A program made the translations under genes and the position numbers. The notes beneath the pieces were generated by a model that saw only the letters and a program-made list of their open reading frames with translations, was not told the origin of the DNA and did no database searches. Positions 55,634 to 64,000 of a stretch of 64,000 nucleotides of DNA are shown here, piece by piece (position 1 is the first letter of the stretch; the number at the start of each line of letters is the position of its first letter). The stretch lies in the NCBI GenBank assembly GCA_022823365.1, contig JAJDXG010000030.1:1-64000 (forward strand). Direction: 5' to 3'. This stretch comes from Gemmatimonadota bacterium. Lineage in GTDB: Bacteria > Gemmatimonadota > Gemmatimonadetes > Longimicrobiales > Gaopeijiaceae.

Positions 55634-55849
55634 ATGCAACGGATCGCCGGCATTCTCGTCGCTGCCTTCTACGCGGTCATAACCTTCCTGGCCTTCGGCC
55701 ATTCGGCCGCTGGATGGGCGGGCGGACACGCCGACCTGGGCTTCTGGTGGGCCGTGATCGGTGGCTTTCTCGCCATCGCCGGACTCGGGGCATTGGTCGG
55801 CACGCTCCTGCACACGCGCCGGAGGAACCGCTTGCCATCGGGCGGTTAG
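55634..55849 (+). CDS. Small two-helix membrane protein of unknown function
   Basis: 71 residues. Two hydrophobic helices (about 4-22 and 35-58) with a Gly/Ala/His-rich loop between them (FGHSAAGWAGGHADLG) and a basic tail (HTRRRNRLPSGG). There is no motif to place it in a family. Coding is supported by the membrane pattern and by codon bias, but with so short a gene it remains tentative. The following gap to 55937 holds nothing I can identify. Confidence 0.55.
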   Translation: MQRIAGILVAAFYAVITFLAFGHSAAGWAGGHADLGFWWAVIGGFLAIAGLGALVGTLLHTRRRNRLPSGG

Positions 55850-55937
55850 AAGGCCGAAACCGCACGCGGGCGCTGCCTCCGGCGGGTCCCGATCGACCTC
55901 TGCTCACCTCAACCACGGAAAGCACGGGCGCGTCCCC

Positions 55938-56576
55938 ATGAGCCTGAAGCAAATCCCTACCAAGATCGTGTGCGTGGGAAAGAACTACGCGCTGCACGCA
56001 CAGGAACTGGGCACCGAGGTTCCCCCTGAGCCGATCATCTTCCTGAAGCCGGTTTCCTCCCTGCTGGCCTCCGGTGAAACCATCCGGATGCCTTCGTGGG
56101 CCGGGCGGGTGGACTTCGAGGGAGAGATCGCGTTGGTGGTCGGGAAGCGTGCCCGCGGGGTGGCGCGCGAGGATGCCTGGGACGTGATCGATGCCATCGT
56201 GCCGCTGAACGACGTGACCGCGCGCGAGCTGCAGCGCCGGGACGGACAGTGGACGCGCGCCAAGAGCTTCGACACCTTCTGCCCCGTGGGTGAACCGGTC
56301 CCGGTGGCCGACGTGGATGTCGGTCAGCTCGAGGTGATCACGCGCGTCAACGGGCATGTGCGCCAGCACGCCCATGTGGACACCATGGTGTTCCCGATCC
56401 CCGAGCTTGTCCGCTTCATCACCGCGGTCATGACCCTCGAGCCCGGAGACCTGATCGCGACCGGCACGCCCGACGGCATCGGCCCGCTCGCTCCCGGCGA
56501 CCGGGTCGAAGTCGAGATCCCGGGCGTGGGGACGGTGGCCAACCCGGTGGCGGTGGAGGAGGTCGATTCGAGCTGA
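55938..56576 (+). CDS. Fumarylacetoacetate hydrolase (FAH) family protein
   Basis: 212 residues from ATG 55938; the frame is open further back but loses similarity. IVCVGKNYALHAQELGTEVPPEPIIFLKP is the family start. Metal-binding residues are present: Glu in VDFEGEIALVVGK, and the acidic cluster in AIVPLNDVTARELQ. GDLIATGTPDGIGPLAPGDRVEVEIPGVGTVANPV closes the fold. Members act as acylpyruvases, oxaloacetate decarboxylases or related C-C hydrolases; the substrate cannot be told from sequence. Stop and next start overlap in TGATG. Confidence 0.88.
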   Translation: MSLKQIPTKIVCVGKNYALHAQELGTEVPPEPIIFLKPVSSLLASGETIRMPSWAGRVDFEGEIALVVGKRARGVAREDAWDVIDAIVPLNDVTARELQRRDGQWTRAKSFDTFCPVGEPVPVADVDVGQLEVITRVNGHVRQHAHVDTMVFPIPELVRFITAVMTLEPGDLIATGTPDGIGPLAPGDRVEVEIPGVGTVANPVAVEEVDSS

Positions 56577-57378
56577 TGAGGGATGCGCCCGCGGCCCGCT
56601 CGATCGCCTCCTCCGGGGCTCCCCGGTGGGTGCGCTGGGTCGCGGCAGCGATCTCCGTGGCGACGCATGCGATCGTGATTCTGGTCTACCCGCATCTGAA
56701 CCCCGAGGCGGCGCCCGCTCTCCCGCCCCTGCCTGTCTTCGTACCGGCCAGCCAGGACGGCATGCAGATCGTGCAGCTGCTCGAACTCGAGGAAGCGACC
56801 CCGGAGCCTGCTCCGGAGCCGGAGCCCGAGGTCGTCCCCGCGCCCGAGCAGGCGGAGCTTCAGGAGGACGCGAGTCCGACGGTCATCGTGGCCGACGTCG
56901 AAGTCCCGGCAGGCGACCCGCGCACCGCCGCGGAGCGGTTGCGGCCCTTCATGAACAACCCCGAGGTCTGGCGCCCCATCGACCCGGAACTACTCGACCT
57001 GACCCTGGAGGAGCGCGCCCGCTTCGAGATGGCCGCGGTCCTCGAGCTCTGGATCGACTCGATCACCACCGCGGAGGCCGCCCGGGTCGCCGCGATGGAC
57101 TGGACCTACACGGACGCCGACGGCGGCCGCTGGGGATTCTCCCCGGGCAAGATCCACCTGGGCGACATTACCCTCCCGCTTCCCTTCCAGTTCGGCCCCA
57201 ACCCCTCGCGCATCAACGAACTGCGGGAACGCGACTGGGAATGGATGGAGCTCGAGCGGGGCGCCGTCGCGGCCGCCGTGGAGCAGTCCTGGAAGGATCG
57301 CGCGCGGGCGATCCGTGAACGCATGGACGCCGAGCGCGCGGCGGGGCGCGGCGATTCGGTGCGCCGCCCGCCCGGGAC

Positions 57379-57382
<4 letters not shown>
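56576..57382 (+). CDS. TonB-like membrane-anchored protein without a recognisable TonB C-terminal domain
   Basis: 268 residues. A cytoplasmic N-terminus and one membrane helix (about 20-40, VAAAISVATHAIVILVY) are followed by a Pro/Glu-rich spacer (TPEPAPEPEPEVVPAPEQAE, about 78-97) of the type that crosses the periplasm in TonB. The C-terminal 150 residues are not a TonB domain: they are helical and acidic, with PFMNNPEVWRPIDPELLDLTLEERARF and WGFSPGKIHLGDITLPLPFQFG. It is coupled to valS by ATGA. Function is unknown; an envelope-spanning role is an inference from the spacer. Confidence 0.65.
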
Positions 57383-60128
<2,746 letters not shown>

Positions 60129-60132
<4 letters not shown>

Positions 60133-61835
60133 TCCCCGCACGCGAGCGGCTGCGTGGCAGGGGTCCGGAACGGATGCCCCTGCGGGTGCTTGCTCTGCTC
60201 GGCGCGCTGATGGCGGGGTGCGCGCGCGAAGCCACCCCTCCCGGAGGCCCTCCCGACCGGCTTCCCCCGATCGTGATCCTGAGCGAGCCGGATACCTTCT
60301 CCACCGTGGAACCCTTTCGTTCTCCGGTGACCCTCCGCTTCAGCGAGCGCATCAGCGAGCGGCCCAGCGCGGGCACCCTGGACCAGTCGGTGGTGGTGTC
60401 GCCGGCTTCGGGCGAGGTGCGCGTGTCGCACGGCCGCGAAGGACTCACGGTGCGCGCGCTGGGCGGGTTCGAGGCCGGGCACATCTACCGCGTGACGGTG
60501 CTGCCGGTCATTCAGGACATGTTCGGCAATGCCCTTCAGGAACCCTTCGAGCTGTTTTTCTCGACCGGGCCGGAGTTTACCCCCAATGTTGTCGCGGGCT
60601 CGGTCATCGACCGCCTTACGGGCGAGCCCCTCCGCGACGCGCGGGTGGATGCGGCGGTCGCCGAGAGCGGCGTGGTGCACACGGCCGTCACCGACAGTGC
60701 GGGGATCTTCGCCCTGCGCTACCTGCCGGCGGGCGACTATGTGGTGAGTGCCTACCTCGACCGCAACCGCAACGCCCAGCCCGACTTCACCGAGCCTCAG
60801 GGAACGCGTCCGGCCCCATTGAACGGCGGTGGCGAAGCCGCCGACACCACGATCGTGCTCGGCGTCGCGCTGCTGGCCCGCGACACCACCTCAGCGCGGA
60901 TAGCGCGCGTCATCGTCGAGGATTCCATAAGCCTCGGCGTCTCCCTCGACGACTACCTCGATCCGGAACTCCCGCTGAACGACGTGCGGGTCGTGGTCAC
61001 TTCCGACAGCGTCGACGCGCCCGGGTCGCTGGCCATCGTACATCAGCACGAGGCGGAAGCGTATCGGAGCGCGCTGGCCGACAGCCTTGCACGGGAACAA
61101 GCCGTCCGCGACAGCGTGGCGCAGGCGGAGGCTGCGGCAGCGGATACAACGGCGGCGGCTGATCCCGAAGCTGCACCCGGGGCAGCCGAGGCGGCACCCG
61201 ACCCGCCGCCGGCTCCGGCGGAGCAGGATGCACCGGCAGCCGGGGAGGCGGAGCAGGAACGGCCCACGGCGCAGCAGACCTTCGTCGTCATCCTGGACGG
61301 AGTGCTGGTCCCCGAAGTGCCCTACGAGGTCGAGATATCGAACATCACCAACATCAACGGCGTGGAGGGAGGCGGCGGAACCGTCGGCTTTACCCGCCCG
61401 GCCCCGCCCCCGCCCCCCGAAGACACCACGCAGGCCGGGCCGGACAGCGTTGCCACGGATACCATCCCGGCGGCCCCCGGCGACACGCTGACCGTCCCGG
61501 CGGACTCGGCCGCGCGGGACACCATTCCCGCCGCGGCCGGCGCCCCCGGGGAAGTGGCGCCCGGCGACACGCTCACCGTCCCCGCGGACTCCGTCGCGCG
61601 CGACACCATTCCGCCGCCTCCGGGCGACTCCGCCCGCAGGGACACGATCCCCGGGCCGGTCCCCGACTCCGTGCGCCGAGACACGGTACCGGCGCCACCC
61701 GGAGATTCGTTGCGCCGAGACACGGTCGCGATCCTCCCGGCGAGGGATCTCCTTCGGCGCGGCAGCATGGGGGTCCGGATGCCGCCGGCACGGAAACGGT
61801 CCTCTCGCAGCTCTCCGTCCGGCACCGTTCGATGA
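60129..61835 (+). CDS. Ig-like (Big_5) lipoprotein with a Pro/Asp-rich repeat tail
   Basis: 568 residues from GTG 60129, overlapping the valS stop; ATG 60174 (553 residues) is an equally good start. Lipobox LMAGC near residue 32 of the longer form. The first domain (PPIVILSEPDTFSTVEPFRSPVTLRFSE to DMFGNAL) is a bacterial Ig-like SbsA/Big_5 domain. A carboxypeptidase regulatory-like beta sandwich follows (VVAGSVIDRLTGEPLRDARVD ... FALRYLPAGDYVVSAYLDRNRN). Residues about 340-400 are Ala/Glu/Pro-rich, and the C-terminal 130 residues contain many repeats of RDTIP or RDTVP with PPPGDS spacers. Surface exposed; function unknown. The stop overlaps selA in ATGA. Confidence 0.82.
61479..61612 (+). repeat. 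Tandem 50-bp direct repeat within the lipoprotein gene
   Basis: Two near-identical 50-bp units (61479-61528 and 61563-61612) encode GDTLTVPADS(A/V)ARDTIP; their period is 84 bp. They belong to the longer RDTIP/RDTVP repeat region. Mismatches fall mostly at third codon positions, so the repeat is maintained as protein. Such repeats vary in number between strains. Confidence 0.75.
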
Positions 61836-63226
61836 CCGATCCACGCCGTGGTCTTCCTGGCGTCGACCGGGCGCTGGCTTCCACCGCCTTCGCCGCGCTG
61901 CTCGCCGAGCACCCCCGCCAGCGCATCGTCCACCATCTGCGCTCGGCGCTGGACCACGCCAGGGAGGATCTCGCGCGCGGAACCGGCCAAACGCCGCCGG
62001 ATATCGGCGACCTCGCCGGCGAGGTCGAAAAGGCGCTGGTGCTGGACGGCATCCCCTCCCTCCGGCCGGTGATCAACGCCACCGGCGTAGTGCTCCACAC
62101 CAACCTGGGTCGAGCCCCCATCGCACCCGCCGCCCGCTCCGCCATGGCGCGGGCCGCGCGCGGTTACGGCAACCTGGAGTTCGACCTGGAGCACGGGAGC
62201 CGGGGATCGCGCTACGTGCACTGCGTACAACTCCTGCGGGAACTCACCGGGGCCGAGGCCGCGCTCGTGGTCAACAATGCCGCCGGCGCGCTGGTGCTGG
62301 GCATGAACACCCTGGCGGCGGGGAAGGAGGTCGCGGTCTCGCGCGGAGAGCTGGTGGAGATCGGCGGCGGCTTCCGCATTCCCGAAATCCTGGTACGCAG
62401 CGGGGTCCGGCTGCGCGAGGTGGGCTCCACCAACCGCACCCGCATCGCCGACTACGAGGCGGCGTTGGACGCCGGCGAGGTCGCGGCGCTGCTCAAGGTG
62501 CACCGCTCCAACTTCCGCATCGAGGGGTTCACCGAAGAGGCCGGCGTCGCCGAGCTGGCGGAGCTGGCCGAACGTCTGCGTGTCCACTTCTTCCACGATC
62601 TGGGCACTGGGCTGATGATGGACTCCGCTGTGCTCGGCCTGCCTGGAGAAACGCGCGTGGCCGACAGCCTGGCCAACGGAGCTCACGTGGTCGGCTTCTC
62701 GGGGGACAAGCTGCTGGGAGGGCCGCAGGCCGGCATCCTCGTGGGACGGGAGGAGCCGATCGCGAGCATGCGGCAGAACCCGCTCTGCCGCTCCCTGCGC
62801 GTCGACAAGGTGACGCTGGCGGGGCTGGAGGCGACTCTGCGTCTCTACAGGGATCCCGGCCGCGCGTTGAGGGAGATCCCGGCGCTGCGCATGATCGCCG
62901 CCTCTCCGCAAGCGCTGCTCGAGCGGGCCACCCGCCTCGCTGCCGCTCTGGAGGCCCGTGGCGTGAAAGCCCGGGTAAGTCCGGGGACTTCGCTGGTGGG
63001 AGGCGGAACCTGTCCGGGGGTCGCCCTCGACACGTTCGTCGTGGAACCGGACACCGGTGCGCGATCGGTGTCCGCCGTCGCCGGGCGCCTGAGACGCGGC
63101 GATCCGCCTGTGCTCGCGCGCGTGGAGGAGGATCGCCTCGGCGTCGATCCCCGCACTGTCGAGCCCGAGGAGGAGTCCCTGCTCGTGGAGCGGGTTGTGC
63201 GCGCGTGCTCTCCGGACAAGGATTGA
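61832..63226 (+). CDS. selA: L-seryl-tRNA(Sec) selenium transferase
   Basis: PLP enzyme that converts Ser-tRNA-Sec to selenocysteinyl-tRNA with selenophosphate. 464 residues. INATGVVLHTNLGRAPIAPAA is the family block, EFDLEHGSRGSR and VVNNAAGALVLGMNTLA follow, and the PLP lysine is K293 in GFSGDKLLGGPQAGI. C-terminal block SLRVDKVTLAGLEATLRLY. The N-terminal helical tRNA-Sec-binding domain is present (about 1-75). selB, selD and the Sec tRNA are not in the window, but the enzyme implies that this organism makes selenoproteins. The ATG overlaps the lipoprotein stop in ATGA. Confidence 0.95.
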   Translation: MTDPRRGLPGVDRALASTAFAALLAEHPRQRIVHHLRSALDHAREDLARGTGQTPPDIGDLAGEVEKALVLDGIPSLRPVINATGVVLHTNLGRAPIAPAARSAMARAARGYGNLEFDLEHGSRGSRYVHCVQLLRELTGAEAALVVNNAAGALVLGMNTLAAGKEVAVSRGELVEIGGGFRIPEILVRSGVRLREVGSTNRTRIADYEAALDAGEVAALLKVHRSNFRIEGFTEEAGVAELAELAERLRVHFFHDLGTGLMMDSAVLGLPGETRVADSLANGAHVVGFSGDKLLGGPQAGILVGREEPIASMRQNPLCRSLRVDKVTLAGLEATLRLYRDPGRALREIPALRMIAASPQALLERATRLAAALEARGVKARVSPGTSLVGGGTCPGVALDTFVVEPDTGARSVSAVAGRLRRGDPPVLARVEEDRLGVDPRTVEPEEESLLVERVVRACSPDKD

Positions 63227-63267
63227 GGCGCGATGTGTGCGGGCCCGGGAGGCGTTGGCGCGCGAGC

Positions 63268-63320
63268 CGGGTGAGAGGCCGGCGGGGCAGGGGAACACGG
63301 GCGCCTCAGCCGGGTTTTTT
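63268..63320 (+). terminator. Imperfect hairpin with a T6 tract downstream of selA
   Basis: An imperfect inverted repeat pairs CCGGGTGAG-type sequence near 63276 with CTCAGCCGG just before 63314, in two 4-bp helices separated by a mismatch. Six T residues (63315-63320) follow the right arm. It would end transcription from selA before the Fe-S carrier gene. The stem is long-looped and imperfect, so the call is moderate. Confidence 0.45.
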
Positions 63321-63323
63321 CCC

Positions 63324-63337
63324 GTTGACCCGTCAAC
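63324..63337. promoter_or_regulatory. Perfect palindrome upstream of the Fe-S carrier gene (candidate operator)
   Basis: GTTGACCCGTCAAC is a perfect inverted repeat (6-bp arms, CC centre) lying 30 bp before the ATG. It contains a -35-like TTGACC (63325-63330), but no -10 follows at the right distance. The spacing before a single Fe-S gene suggests an operator, possibly for an Fe-S-sensing regulator; the regulator is unknown. Confidence 0.45.
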
Positions 63338-63367
63338 TGATGGAGTCGCACCCTCAGGAGCAAGACC

Positions 63368-63697
63368 ATGCAGATTACCCTGACGCCTGAAGCTACCGAG
63401 AAGATCCGGCAGTTTCTGGAGCAACACGATTCAAGGTCCGCCGCCGGGCTGCGTGTCGCCGTCCTTCCCGGCGGTTGTTCCGGCTTCCAGTACGGCCTGA
63501 ACATCGAAGAGGCGCCGGAGGAAGACGACGAAGTGCTGGAGCTCGACGACTTCCGGGTTTTCGTGGACCCCTTCAGCGCCCAGTACCTCGAGGGCGTGCA
63601 GATCGACTATGTGTCCAGCATGATGGGACAGGGCTTCAGCTTCACCAATCCCCAGGCTTCGGGCGGATGCGGCTGCGGAAGCTCCTTCACGGTCTGA
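63368..63697 (+). CDS. A-type iron-sulfur cluster carrier (IscA/ErpA/SufA family)
   Basis: 109 residues. The three conserved cysteines are Cys37 in GGCSGF and Cys101 and Cys103 in GGCGCG. QITLTPEATEKIRQFLEQ and LRVAVLPGGCSGFQYGL are the family blocks. The protein carries Fe-S clusters to apoproteins in the cytoplasm. There is no isc or suf operon alongside, which is more like ErpA. A ribosome-binding site (CAGGAG) precedes the ATG. Confidence 0.92.
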   Translation: MQITLTPEATEKIRQFLEQHDSRSAAGLRVAVLPGGCSGFQYGLNIEEAPEEDDEVLELDDFRVFVDPFSAQYLEGVQIDYVSSMMGQGFSFTNPQASGGCGCGSSFTV

Positions 63698-63755
63698 TCC
63701 CGTTCCCGGTCCGAGCGGACCGCCCCAGGACCCTCGCAGCGGATACATCACGCAG

Positions 63756-64000
63756 GTGATCCGCCTACGGACCTTCACCGGCGCGGACGGCTTTCAGCAG
63801 AACGCGTGGCTGGCGACCTGCGACGCAACCCGCGAGACGCTGGTCATCGATCCCGGCGCAGGCGCGCCCGCCATGTGCCGCGCGATCGAGGCGGACCAAC
63901 TGGAGGTGAAGGCGGTCGTTCTGACCCACGCCCATCTGGACCATGTCGAGGGCGTGCCCGATATCCGTGGCGTCACGGACGCCCCGATCTTCCTCCACCC
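63756..64000 (+). CDS. Metallo-beta-lactamase-fold hydrolase (3' truncated)
   Basis: Open frame running off the right edge; 81 codons are visible from a GTG at 63756. The pattern VIRLRTFTGADGFQQNAWLATCDATRETLVIDPGAG is the usual start of glyoxalase II-like proteins, and THAHLDHVEG is the zinc-binding HxHxDH signature. Metal-dependent hydrolysis of a thioester or similar bond is likely. The gene follows the Fe-S carrier by 58 bp on the same strand. Confidence 0.85.
   Translation, partial: MIRLRTFTGADGFQQNAWLATCDATRETLVIDPGAGAPAMCRAIEADQLEVKAVVLTHAHLDHVEGVPDIRGVTDAPIFLH

Overview
The window is GC-rich, gene-dense bacterial chromosome made almost entirely of housekeeping genes. Gene content and style suggest a member of the Gemmatimonadota or a close relative: DUF4159 and DUF4175 exported proteins, a short archaeal/eukaryotic-type prolyl-tRNA synthetase, an Asp-type MurA, many small lipoproteins and strong G/C bias at third codon positions. 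This placement is an inference from gene content, because no rRNA gene is present. I found no tRNA or rRNA gene, CRISPR array, insertion sequence or phage gene.

Layout. 1-8400 (+): the end of an unknown gene, serS, an orphan histidine kinase, a PcrA/UvrD helicase and gatCAB. 8448-9089 (-): a DUF948-like membrane protein. 9398-11064 (+): murA and a phasin-like gene broken by an in-frame amber codon. 11118-18755 (+): a leader with a terminator-like hairpin, then nusA, infB, DUF503, rbfA, truB, ribF and a pterin dehydratase. 18892-23723 (+): rpsO, pnp, an M16 peptidase and alanine dehydrogenase. 23893-29578 (+): the cell-shape set mreB, mreC, mreD, mrdA, rodA. 29586-38173 (+): accD, folC, hisS, a lipoprotein, a small membrane protein, proS, lysA, guaA. 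38204-40551 (-): a lipoprotein and an OPT transporter. 40837-43943 (+): clpB behind two identical palindromes, and a lipoprotein. 43930-44385 (-): methylmalonyl-CoA epimerase. 44501-55504 (+): trxA, rsmI, then DUF4159, DUF4175, a TPR-like protein, a GATase-like exported protein and a JAMM-DinG fusion helicase. 55634-64000 (+): a small membrane protein, an FAH-family enzyme, a TonB-like protein, valS, a lipoprotein, selA, an A-type Fe-S carrier and the start of a metallo-beta-lactamase-fold protein.

The genes serve translation (four aminoacyl-tRNA synthetases, the tRNA amidotransferase, initiation, ribosome maturation), transcription elongation, RNA decay, envelope synthesis and protein quality control. 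Coupling is tight: seventeen adjacent gene pairs share a 4-bp ATGA or GTGA stop/start overlap.

The points most worth following are the JAMM metalloprotease domain fused to a DinG/XPD-type helicase in which one Fe-S cysteine position is serine; the DUF4159-DUF4175-TPR-GATase-like envelope cluster; the paired palindromes before clpB; the attenuator-like leader of nusA; the amber-interrupted phasin-like gene; and the fosfomycin-insensitive type of MurA.
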